Assembly: GCA_032622095.1 (NCBI GenBank)
Contig: CP136061.1
Location: forward strand, 167,837,107-167,901,106
DNA length: 64,000 bases
Reading direction: 5' to 3'
Source: Siphonodentalium dalli
Taxonomy: Eukaryota > Mollusca > Scaphopoda > Gadilida > Siphonodentaliidae
Below are positions 46,201-58,600 of this stretch, piece by piece. The notes beneath the pieces are model-generated. The model ran no database searches and had not been told where the DNA came from. It worked only from the letters and a program-made list of their open reading frames with translations. The number at the start of each line of letters is the position of its first letter. Position 1 is the first letter of the stretch. The position numbers were made by a program, and so were the translations under genes.

Positions 46201-47845
46201 CCGTAAGATTTAATTTATCGAAATATCGAGGGCGGTCGGTCCTTTTCTGGCTACAGGGTGTCTGCTGGTTCTAATGATGCCATACATTAAGGTATGGATA
46301 TTGTCACTTTTGGTCACAGACCGTTTACTTGTGAGTTTAGTCAATATCCTCTCAAATTCGCCACCACCAGGCATGGGTTAAGGATCCGTAAGATTTAATT
46401 TATCAAAATATCGAGGGCGGTCGGTCCTTTTCTGGCTACAGGGTGTCTGCTGGTAATAATGATACCATACATTAAGGTATGGATATTGCAAGTGTTGGTC
46501 ACAGACCGTTTACTTGTGAGTTTAGTCAATATCCTCTCAAATTCGCCACCACCAGGCATGGGTTAAGGATCCGTAAGATTTAATTTTATAGAAATATCGA
46601 GGGCAGTCGGTCCTTTTCTGGCTACAGGGTGACTGCTGGTTCTAATGATGCCATACATTAAGGTATGGATATTGCAAGTGTTGGTCACAGACCGTTTACT
46701 TGTGAGTTTAGTCAATATCCTCACAAATTCGCCACCACCAGGCATGGGTTAAGGATCCGTAAGATTTAATTTTATAGAAATATCGAGGGCGGTCGGTCCT
46801 TTTCTGGCTACAGGGTGTTTGCTGGTTCTAATGATGCCATACGTTAACGTATGGATATTGTCAGTTTTGGTCACAGACCGTTTACTTGTGAGTTTAGTCA
46901 ATATCCTCTCAAATTCGCCACCACCAGGCATGGGTTAAGGATCCGTAAGATTTAATTTATCGAAATATCGAGGGCGGTCGGTCCTTTTCTGGCTACAGGG
47001 TGTCTGCTGGTTCTAATGATGCCATACATTAAGGTATGGATATTGTCACTTTTGGTCACAGACCGTTTACTTGTGAGTTTAGTCAATATCCTCTCAAATT
47101 CGCCACCACCAGGCATGGGTTAAGAGTCCGTAAGATTTAATTTATCGAAATATCGAGGGCGGTCGGTCCTTTTCTGCCTACATGGTGTCTGCTGGTTCTA
47201 ATGGTGCCATATATTGAAGTATGGATGTTGTCAGTTTTGGTCACAGACCGTTTACTTGTGAGTTTAGTCAATATCCTCTCAAATTCGCCACCACCAGGCA
47301 TGGGTTAAGAGTCCGTAAGATTTAATTCATCGAAATATCGAGGGCGGTCGGTCCTTTTCTGGCTACAGGGTGTCTGCGGGTTCTAATGATGCCATACATT
47401 AAGGTACGGGTGTTGTGAGTTTTGGTCACAGACCGTTTACTTGTGAGTTTAGTCAATATCCTCTCAAATTCGCCACCACCAGACATGGGTTAAGAGTCCG
47501 TAAGATTTAATTTATCGAAATATCGAGGGCGGTCGGTCCTTTTCTGGCTACACGGTGTATGCTGGTTCTAATGGTGCCATACGTTAAGGTATGGATATTG
47601 TCAGTTTTTGTCACAGAACGTTTACTTGTGAGATTAGTCAATATACTCTCAAATTCGCCACCACCATGCAGGCATGGGTTAAGGATCCGTAAGATTTAAT
47701 TTATCGAAATATCGTGGGCGGTCGGTCCTTTTCTGGCTACATGGTGTCCGCTGGTTCTAATGATGCCATATATTGAGGTATGGATGTTGTCAGTTTTGGT
47801 CACAGACCGTTTACTTGTGAGTTTAGTCAATATCCTCTCAAATTC

Positions 47846-50075
47846 GTCACCACCAGGCATGGGTTAAGAGTCCGTAAGATTTAATTTATCGAAATATCGA
47901 GGGCGGTCGGTCATTTTCTGGTTACAGGGTGTCTGCTGGTTCTAATGATGGCATACATTAAGGTATGGATATTTTCAGTTTTGGTCACAGACCGTTTACT
48001 TGTGAGTTTAGTCAATATCCTCTCAAATTCGCCACCACCAGGCATGGGTTAAGGATCCGTAAGATTTAATTTTATAGAAATATCGAGAGCGGTCGGTCCT
48101 TTTCTGGCTACAGGGTGTTTGCTGGTTCTAATGATGCCATACGTTAACGTATGGATATTGTCACTTTTGGTCACAGACCGTTTACTTGTGAGATTAGTCA
48201 ATATCCTCTCAAATTCGCCACCACCAGGCATGGGTTAAGAGTCCGTAAGATTTAATTTATCGAAATATCGAGGGCGGTCGGTCCTTTTCTGCCTACAGGG
48301 TGTCTGCTGGTTCTAATGATGACATACATTAAGGTATGGATGTTGTGAGTTTTGGTCACAGACCGTTTACTTGTGAGTTTAGTCAATATCCTCTCAAATT
48401 CGCCACCACCAGGCATGGGTTAAGAGTCCGTAAGATTTAATTTATCGAAATATCGAGGGCGGTCGGTCCTTTTCTGCCTACAGGGTGTCTGCGGGTTCTA
48501 ATGATGCCATACATTAAGGTACGGGTGTTGTGAGTTTTGGTCACAGACCGTTTACTTGTGAGTTTAGTCAATATCCTCTCAAATTCGCCACCACCAGACA
48601 TGGGTTAAGAGTCCGTAAGATTTAATTTATCGAAATATCGAGGGCGGTCGGTCCTTTTCTGGCTACACGGTGTATGCTGGTTCTAATGGTGCCATACGTT
48701 AAGGTATGGATATTGTCAGTTTTTGTCACAGAACGTTTACTTGTGAGATTAGTCAATATACTCTCAAATTCGCCACCACCATGCAGGCATGGGTTAAGGA
48801 TCCGTAAGATTTAATTTATCGAAATATCGTGGGCGGTCGGTCCTTTTCTGGCTACATGGTGTCCGCTGGTTCTAATGATGCCATATATTGAGGTATGGAT
48901 GTTGTCAGTTTTGGTCACAGACCGTTTACTTGTGAGTTTAGTCAATATCCTCTCAAATTCGTCACCACCAGGCATGGGTTAAGAGTCCGTAAGATTTAAT
49001 TTATCGAAATATCGAGGGCGGTCGGTCATTTTCTGGTTACAGGGTGTCTGCTGGTTCTAATGATGGCATACATTAAGGTATGGATATTTTCAGTTTTGGT
49101 CACAGACCGTTTACTTGTGAGTTTAGTCAATATCCTCTCAAATTCGCCACCACCAGGCATGGGTTAAGGATCCGTAAGATTTAATTTTATAGAAATATCG
49201 AGAGCGGTCGGTCCTTTTCTGGCTACAGGGTGTTTGCTGGTTCTAATGATGCCATACGTTAACGTATGGATATTGTCACTTTTGGTCACAGACCGTTTAC
49301 TTGTGAGATTAGTCAATATCCTCTCAAATTCGCCACCACCAGGCATGGGTTAAGAGTCCGTAAGATTTAATTTATCGAAATATCGAGGGCGGTCGGTCCT
49401 TTTCTGCCTACAGGGTGTCTGCTGGTTCTAATGATGACATACATTAAGGTATGGATGTTGTGAGTTTTGGTCACAGACCGTTTACTTGTGAGTTTAGTCA
49501 ATATCCTCTCAAATTCGCCACCACCAGGCATGGGTTAAGAGTCCGTAAGATTTAATTTATCGAAATATCGAGGGCGGTCGGTCCTTTTCTGCCTACAGGG
49601 TGTCTGCGGGTTCTAATGATGCCATACATTAAGGTACGGGTGTTGTGAGTTTTGGTCACAGACCGTTTACTTGTGAGTTTAGTCAATATCCTCTCAAATT
49701 CGCCACCACCAGACATGGGTTAAGAGTCCGTAAGATTTAATTTATCGAAATATCGAGGGCGGTCGGTCCTTTTCTGGCTACACGGTGTATGCTGGTTCTA
49801 ATGGTGCCATACGTTAAGGTATGGATATTGTCAGTTTTTGTCACAGAACGTTTACTTGTGAGATTAGTCAATATACTCTCAAATTCGCCACCACCATGCA
49901 GGCGTGGGTTAAGGATCCGTAAGATTTAATTTATCGAAATATCGTGGGCGGTCGGTCCTTTTCTGGCTACATGGTGTCCGCTGGTTCTAATGATGCCATA
50001 TATTGAGGTATGGATGTTGTCAGTTTTGGTCACAGACCGTTTACTTGTGAGTTTAGTCAATATCCTCTCAAATTC
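47846..50075 (+). repeat. 1115-bp (6-monomer) tandem duplication
   Basis: The marker TTCGTCACCACC occurs at 47846 and again 1115 bp later at 48961. The monomers beginning at 48049 and 49164, with GAGAGCGGTCGG, repeat at the same spacing. The homologous block near 36 kb has only one copy (35961 and 36164), so this expansion arose after the ~9-kb block was copied. Confidence 0.88.
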
Positions 50076-53000
50076 GCCACCACCAGGCATGGGTTAAGAG
50101 TCCGTAAGATTTAATTTATCGAAATATCGAGGGCGGTCGGTCATTTTCTGGTTACAGGGTGTCTGCTGGTTCTAATGATGGCATACATTAAGGTATGGAT
50201 ATTTTCAGTTTTGTTCACAGACCGTTTACTTGTGAGTTTAGTCAATATCCTCTCAAATTCGCCACCACCAGGCATGGGTTAAGGATCCGTAAGATTTAAT
50301 TTATCGAAATATCGAGGGCGGTCGGTCCTTTTCTGGCTACAGGGTGTCTGCTGGTTCTAATGATACCATACATTAAGGTATGGATATTGTCACTTTTGGT
50401 CACAGACCGTTTACTTGTGAGTTTAGTCAATATCCTCTCAAATTCGCCACCACCAGGCATGGGTTAAGAGTCCGTAAGATTTAATTTATCGAAATATCGA
50501 GGGCGGTCGGTCCTTTTCTGCCTACATGGTGTCTGCTGGTTCTAATGGTGCCATATATTGAAGTATGGATGTTGTCAGTTTTGGTCACAGACCGTTTACT
50601 TGTGAGTTTAGTCAATATCCTCTCAAATTCGCCACCACCAGGCATGGGTTAAGAGTCCGTAAGATTTAATTCATCGAAATATCGAGGGCGGTCGGTCCTT
50701 TTCTGGCTACAGGGTGTCTGCGGGTTCTAATGATGCCATACATTAAGGTACGGGTGTTGTGAGTTTTGGTCACAGACCGTTTACTTGTGAGTTTAGTCAA
50801 TATCCTCTCAAATTCGCCACCACCAGACATGGGTTAAGAGTCCGTAAGATTTAATTTATCGAAATATCGAGGGCGGTCGGTCCTTTTCTGGCTACACGGT
50901 GTATGCTGGTTCTAATGGTGCCATACGTTAAGGTATGGATATTGTCAGTTTTTGTCACAGAACGTTTACTTGTGAGATTAGTCAATATACTCTCAAATTC
51001 GCCACCACAATGCAGGCATGGGTTAAGGATCCGTAAGATTTAATTTATCGAAATATCGTGGGCGGTCGGTCCTTTTCTGGCTACATGGTGTCCGCTGGTT
51101 CTAATGATGCCATATATTGAGGTATGGATGTTGTCAGTTTTGGTCACAGACCGTTTACTTGTGAGTTTAGTCAATATCCTCTCAAATTCGCCACCACCAG
51201 GCATGGGTTAAGAGTCCGTAAGATTTAATTTATCGAAATATCGAGGGCGGTCGGTCATTTTCTGGTTACAGGGTGTCTGCTGGTTCTAATGATGGCATAC
51301 ATTAAGGTATGGATATTTTCAGTTTTGGTCACAGACCGTTTACTTGTGAGTTTAGTCAATATCCTCTCAAATTCGCCACCACCAGGCATGGGTTAAGGAT
51401 CCGTAAGATTTAATTTATCGAAATATCGAGGGCGGTCGGTCCTTTTCTGGCTACAGGGTGTCTGCTGGTTCTAATGATGCCATACATTAAGGTATGGATA
51501 TTGTCACTTTTGGTCACAGACCGTTTACTTGTGAGTTTAGTCAATATCCTCTCAAATTCGCCACCACCAGGCATGGGTTAAGGATCCGTAAGATTTAATT
51601 TATCGAAATATCGAGGGCGGTCGGTCCTTTTCTGGCTACAGGGTGTCTGCTGGTAATAATGATACCATACATTAAGGTATGGATATTGCAAGTGTTGGTC
51701 ACAGACCGTTTACTTGTGAGTTTAGTCAATATCCTCTCAAATTCGCCACCACCAGTCATGGGTTAAGAGTCCGTAAGATTTAATTTATCGAAATATCGAG
51801 GGCGGTCGGTCCTTTTCTGCCTACAGGGTGTCTGCTGGTTCTAATGATGACATACATTAAGGTATGGATGTTGTGAGTTTTGGTCACAGACCGTTTACTT
51901 GTGAGTTTAGTCAATATCCTCTCAAATTCGCCACCACCAGGCATGGGTTAAGAGTCCGTAAGATTTAATTTATCGAAATATCGAGGGCGGTCGGTCCTTT
52001 TCTGCCTACATGGTGTCTGCTGGTTCTAATGGTGCCATATATTGAAGTATGGATGTTGTCAGTTTTGGTCACAGACCGTTTACTTGTGAGTTTAGTCAAT
52101 ATCCTCTCAAATTCGCCACCACCAGGCATGGGTTAAGGATCCGTAAGATTTAATTTATCGAAATATCGAGGGCGGTCGGTCCTTTTCTGGCTACACGGTG
52201 TATGCTGGTACTAATGATGCCATACGTTAAGGTATGGATATTGTCAGTTTTTGTCACAGAACGTTTACTTGTGAGATTAGTCAATATACTCTCAAATTCG
52301 CCACCACCATGCAGAAATGGGTTAAGGATCCGTAAGATTTAATTTATCGAAATATCGTGGGCGGTCGGTCCTTTTCTGGCTACATGGTGTCTGCTGGTTC
52401 TAATGATGCCATATATTGAGGTATGGATGTTGTCAGTTTTGGTCACAGACCGTTTACTTGTGAGTTTAGTCAATATCCTCTCAAATTCGCCACCACCAGG
52501 CATGGGTTATGGATCCGTAAGATTTAATTTATCGAAATATCGAGGGCGGTCGGTCCTTTTCTGGCTACAGGGTGTCTGCTGGTTCTAATGATGCCATACA
52601 TTAAGGTATGGATATTGTCACTTTTGGTCACAGACCGTTTACTTGTGAGTTTAGTCAATATCCTCTCAAATTCGCCACCACCAGGCATGGGTTAAGGATC
52701 CGTAAGATTTAATTTATCAAAATATCGAGGGCGGTCGGTCCTTTTCTGGCTACAGGGTGTCTGCTGGTAATAATGATACCATACATTAAGGTATGGATAT
52801 TGCAAGTGTTGGTCACAGACCGTTTACTTGTGAGTTTAGTCAATATCCTCTCAAATTCGCCACCACCAGGCATGGGTTAAGGATCCGTAAGATTTAATTT
52901 TATAGAAATATCGAGGGCAGTCGGTCCTTTCCTGGCTACAGGGTGACTGCTGGTTCTAATGATGCCATACATTAAGGTATGGATATTGCAAGTGTTGGTC

Positions 53001-55659
53001 ACAGACCGTTTACTTGTGAGTTTAGTCAATATCCTCTCAAATTCGCCACCACCAGGCATGGGTTAAGAGTCCGTAAGATTTAATTTATCGAAATATCGAG
53101 GGCGGTCGGTCATTTTCTGGTTACAGGGTGTCTGCTGGTTCTAATGATGGCATACATTAAGGTATGGATATTTTCAGTTTTGGTCACAGACCGTTTACTT
53201 GTGAGTTTAGTCAATATCCTCTCAAATTCGCCACCACCAGGCATGGGTTAAGGATCCGTAAGATTTAATTTATCGAAATATCGAGGGCGGTCGGTCCTTT
53301 TCTGGCTACAGGGTGTCTGCTGGTTCTAATGATGCCATACATTAAGGTATGGATATTGTCACTTTTGGTCACAGACCGTTTACTTGTGAGTTTAGTCAAT
53401 ATCCTCTCAAATTCGCCACCACCAGGCATGGGTTAAGGATCCGTAAGATTTAATTTATCGAAATATCGAGGGCGGTCGGTCCTTTTCTGGCTACAGGGTG
53501 TCTGCTGGTAATAATGATACCATACATTAAGGTATGGATATTGCAAGTGTTGGTCACAGACCGTTTACTTGTGAGTTTAGTCAATATCCTCTCAAATTCG
53601 CCACCACCAGGCATGGGTTAAGGATCCGTAAGATTTAATTTTATAGAAATATCGAGGGCGGTCGGTCCTTTTCTGGCTACAGGGTGTCTGCTGGTTCTAA
53701 TGATGCCATACATTAAGGTATGGATATTGCAAGTGTTGGTCACAGACCGTTTACTTGTGAGTTTAGTCAATATCCTCACAAATTCGCCACCACCAGGCAT
53801 GGGTTAAGGATCCGTAAGATTTAATTTTATAGAAATATCGAGGGCGGTCGGTCCTTTTCTGGCTACAGGGTGTTTGCTGGTTCTAATGATGCCATACGTT
53901 AACGTATGGATATTGTCAGTTTTGGTCACAGACCGTTTACTTGTGAGATTAGTCAATATCCTCTCAAATTCGCCACCACCAGTCATGGGTTAAGAGTCCG
54001 TAAGATTTAATTTATCGAAATATCGAGGGCGGTCGGTCCTTTTCTGCCTACAGGGTGTCTGCTGGTTCTAATGATGACATACATTAAGGTATGGATGTTG
54101 TGAGTTTTGGTCACAGACCGTTTACTTGTGAGTTTAGTCAATATCCTCTCAAATTCGCCACCACCAGGCATGGGTTAAGAGTCCGTAAGATTTAATTTAT
54201 CGAAATATCGAGGGCGGTCGGTCCTTTTCTGCCTACATTGTGTCTGCTGGTTCTAATGGTGCCATATATTGAAGTATGGATGTTGTCAGTTTTGGTCACA
54301 GACCGTTTACTTGTGAGTTTAGTCAATATCCTCTCAAATTCGCCACCACCAGGCATGGGTTAAGAGTCCGTAAGATTTAATTCATCGAAATATCGAGGGC
54401 GGTCGGTCCTTTTCTGGCTACAGGGTGTCTGCGGGTTCTAATGATGCCATACATTAAGGTACGGGTGTTGTGAGTTTTGGTCACAGACCGTTTACTTGTG
54501 AGTTTAGTCAATATCCTCTCAAATTCGCCACCACCAGACATGGGTTAAGAGTCCGTAAGATTTAATTTATCGAAATATCGAGGGCGGTCGGTCCTTTTCT
54601 GGCTACACGGTGTATGCTGGTTCTAATGGTGCCATACGTTAAGGTATGGATATTGTCAGTTTTTGTCACAGAACGTTTACTTGTGAGATTAGTCAATATA
54701 CTCTCAAATTCGCCACCACCATGCAGGCATGGGTTAAGGATCCGTAAGATTTAATTTATCGAAATATCGTGGGCGGTCGGTCCTTTTCTGGCTACATGGT
54801 GTCCGCTGGTTCTAATGATGCCATATATTGAGGTATGGATGTTGTCAGTTTTGGTCACAGACCGTTTACTTGTGAGTTTAGTCAATATCCTCTCAAATTC
54901 GCCACCACCAGGCATGGGTTAAGAATCCGTAAGATTTAATTTATCGAAATATCGAGGGCGGTCGGTCATTTTCTGGTTACAGGGTGTCTGCTGGTTCTAA
55001 TGATGGCATACATTAAGGTATGGATATTTTCAGTTTTGGTCACAGACCGTTTACTTGTGAGTTTAGTCAATATCCTCTCAAATTCGCCACCACCAGGCAT
55101 GGGTTAAGGATCCGTAAGATTTAATTTATCGAAATATCGAGGGCGGTCGGTCCTTTTCTGGCTACAGGGTGTCTGCTGGTTCTAATGATGCCATACATTA
55201 AGGTATGGATATTGTCACTTTTGGTCACAGACCGTTTACTTGTGAGTTTAGTCAATATCCTCTCAAATTCGCCACCACCAGGCATGGGTTAAGGATCCGT
55301 AAGATTTAATTTATCGAAATATCGAGGGCGGTCGGTCCTTTTCTGGCTACAGGGTGTCTGCTGGTAATAATGATACCATACATTAAGGTATGGATATTGC
55401 AAGTGTTGGTCACAGACCGTTTACTTGTGAGTTTAGTCAATATCCTCTCAAATTCGCCACCACCAGGCATGGGTTAAGGATCCGTAAGATTTAATTTTAT
55501 AAAAATATCGAGGGCGGTCGGTCCTTTTCTGGCTACAGGGTGTCTGCTGGTTCTAATGATGCCATACATTAAGGTATGGATATTGCAAGTGTTGGTCACA
55601 GACCGTTTACTTGTGAGTTTAGTCAATATCCTCACAAATTCGCCACCACCAGGCATGGG

Positions 55660-58600
55660 TTAAGGATCCGTAAGATTTAATTTTATAGAAATATCGAGGG
55701 CGGTCGGTCCTTTTCTGGCTAAAGGGTGTCTGCTGGTTCTAATGATGCCATACGTTAAGGTATGGATATTGTCAGTTTTGGTCACAGACCGTTTACTTGT
55801 GAGATTAGTCAATATCCTCTCAAATTCGCCACCACCAGGCAAGGGTTAATAGTCCGTAAGATTTAATTTTATAGAAATATCGAGGGCGGTCGGTCCTTCT
55901 CTGGCTACAGGGTGTCTGCTGGTAATAATGATACCATACATTAAGATATGGATATTGCAAGTGTTGGTCACAGACCGTTTACTTGTGAGTTTAGTCAATA
56001 TCCTCACAAATTCGCCACCACCAGGCATGGGTTAAGGATCCGTAAGATTTAATTTTATAGAAATATTGAGGGCGGTCGGTCCTTTTCTGGCTACAGGGTG
56101 TTTGCTGGTTCTAATGATGCCATACGTTAAGGTATGGATATTGTCAGTTTTGGTCACAGACCGTTTACTTGTGAGATTAGTCAATATCCTCTCAAATTCG
56201 CCACCACCAGTCATGGGTTAAGAGTCCGTAAGATTTAATTTATCGAAATATCGAGGGCGGTCGGTCCTTTTCTGCCTACAGGGTGTCTGCTGGTTCTAAT
56301 GATGCCATACATTAAGGTATGGATGTTGTGAGTTTTGGTCACAGACCGTTTACTTGTGAGTTTAGTCAATATCCTCTCAAATTCGCCACCACCAGGCATG
56401 GGTTAAGAGTCCGTAAGATTTAATTTATCGAAATATCGAGGGCGGTCGGTCCTTTTCTGCCTACATGGTGTCTGCTGGTTCTAATGGTGCCATATATTGA
56501 AGTATGGATGTTGTCAGTTTTGGTCACAGACCGTTTACTTGTGAGTTTAGTCAATATCCTCTCAAATTCGCCACCACCAGGCATGGGTTAAGAGTCCGTA
56601 AGATTTAATTTATCGAAATATCGAGGGCGGTCGGTCCTTTTCTGGCTACAGGGTGTCTGCGGGTTCTAATTATGCCATACATTAAGGTATGGGTGTTGTG
56701 AGTTTTGGTCACAGACCGTTTACTTGTGAGTTTAGTCAATATCCTCTCAAATTCGCCACCACCAGACATGGGTTAAGAGTCCGTAAGATTTAATATATCG
56801 AAATATCGAGGGCGGTCGGTCCTTTTCTGGCTACACGGTGTATGCTGGTTCTAATGATGCCATACGTTAAGGTATGGATATTGTCAGTTTTTGTCACAGA
56901 ACGTTTACTTGTGAGATTAGTCAATATACTCTCAAATTCGCCACCACCATGCAGGCATGGGTTAAGGATCCGTAAGATTTAATTTATCGAAATATCGTGG
57001 GCGGTCGGTCCTTTTCTGGCTACATGGTGTCTGCTGGTTCTAATGATGCCATATATTGAGGTATGGATGTTGTCAGTTTTGGTCACAGACCGTTTACTTG
57101 TGAGTTTAGTCAATATCCTCTCAAATTCGCCACCACCAGGCATGGGTTAAGAGTCCGTAAGATTTAATTTATCGAAATATCGAGGGCGGTCGGTCATTTT
57201 CTGGTTACAGGGTGTCTGCTGGTTCTAATGATGGCATACATTAAGGTATGGATATTTTCAGTTTTGGTCACAGACCGTTTACTTGTGAGTTTAGTCAATA
57301 TCCTCTCAAATTCGCCACCACCAGGCATGGGTTAAGGATCCGTAAGATTTAATTTATCGAAATATCGAGGGCGGTCGGTCCTTTTCTGGCTACAGGGTGT
57401 CTGCTGGTAATAATGATACCATACATTAAGGTATGGATATTGCAAGTGTTGGTCACAGACCGTTTACTTGTGAGTTTAGTCAATATCCTCTCAAATTCGC
57501 CACCACCAGGCATGGGTTAAGGATCCGTAAGATTTAATTTTATAGAAATATCGAGGGCGGTCGGTCCTTTTCTGGCTACAGGGTGTCTGCTGGTTCTAAT
57601 GATGCCATACGTTAAGGTATGGATATTGTCAGTTTTGGTCACAGACCGTTTACTTGTGAGATTAGTCAATATCCTCTCAAATTCGCCACCACCAGGCAAG
57701 GGTTAATAGTCCGTAAGATTTAATTTTATAGAAATATCGAGGGCGGTCGGTCCTTCTCTGGCTACAGGGTGTCTGCTGGTAATAATGATACCATACATTA
57801 AGATATGGATATTGCAAGTGTTGGTCACAGACCGTTTACTTGTGAGTTTAGTCAATATCCTCACAAATTCGCCACCACCAGGCATGGGTTAAGGATCCGT
57901 AAGATTTAATTTTATAGAAATATCGAGGGCGGTCGGTCCTTTTCTGGCTACAGGGTGTTTGCTGGTTCTAATGATGCCATACGTTAAGGTATGGATATTG
58001 TCAGTTTTGGTCACAGACCGTTTACTTGTGAGATTAGTCAATATCCTCTCAAATTCGCCACCACCAGTCATGGGTTAAGAGTCCGTAAGATTTAATTTAT
58101 CGAAATATCGAGGGCGGTCGGTCCTTTTCTGCCTACAGGGTGTCTGCTGGTTCTAATGATGCCATACATTAAGGTATGGATGTTGTGAGTTTTGGTCACA
58201 GACCGTTTACTTGTGAGTTTAGTCAATATCCTCTCAAATTCGCCACCACCAGGCATGGGTTAAGAGTCCGTAAGATTTAATTTATCGAAATATCGAGGGC
58301 GGTCGGTCCTTTTCTGCCTACATGGTGTCTGCTGGTTCTAATGGTGCCATATATTGAAGTATGGATGTTGTCAGTTTTGGTCACAGACCGTTTACTTGTG
58401 AGTTTAGTCAATATCCTCTCAAATTCGCCACCACCAGGCATGGGTTAAGAGTCCGTAAGATTTAATTTATCGAAATATCGAGGGCGGTCGGTCCTTTTCT
58501 GGCTACAGGGTGTCTGCGGGTTCTAATTATGCCATACATTAAGGTATGGGTGTTGTGAGTTTTGGTCACAGACCGTTTACTTGTGAGTTTAGTCAATATC

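Larger units (their letters stand above)
31561..53040 (+). repeat. Tandem segmental duplication of a ~9-kb block within the array
   Basis: The block from 31561 to about 40.4 kb matches the block from 43261 to about 53.0 kb at successive offsets of 11700, 11885, 13000 and 12628 bp. Rare markers fix the pairing: TTTACCGAAA at 31914 and 43614, TTGTTCACAG at 37212 and 50212, CCACCACAATGCAGG at 38004 and 51004, and TTCGTCACC at 35959 and 48959. Every change of offset is close to a whole number of ~186-bp monomers (+1, +6, -2). I infer in-register expansion and contraction after the block was copied. Confidence 0.88.
39775..53040 (+). repeat. 34-monomer (6314-bp) long-range periodicity
   Basis: The GGTTATGGATCC marker monomers at 39775, 46089 and 52403 are exactly 6314 bp apart. 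The following GGGTGACTGCTGG monomers at 40249, 46563 and 52877 have the same spacing, and 38763 to 45077 agrees. The units are not simple copies internally: the first contains a 1672-bp duplication and the second a 1115-bp duplication. Equal spacing therefore partly reflects compensating monomer gains and losses. Confidence 0.85.
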
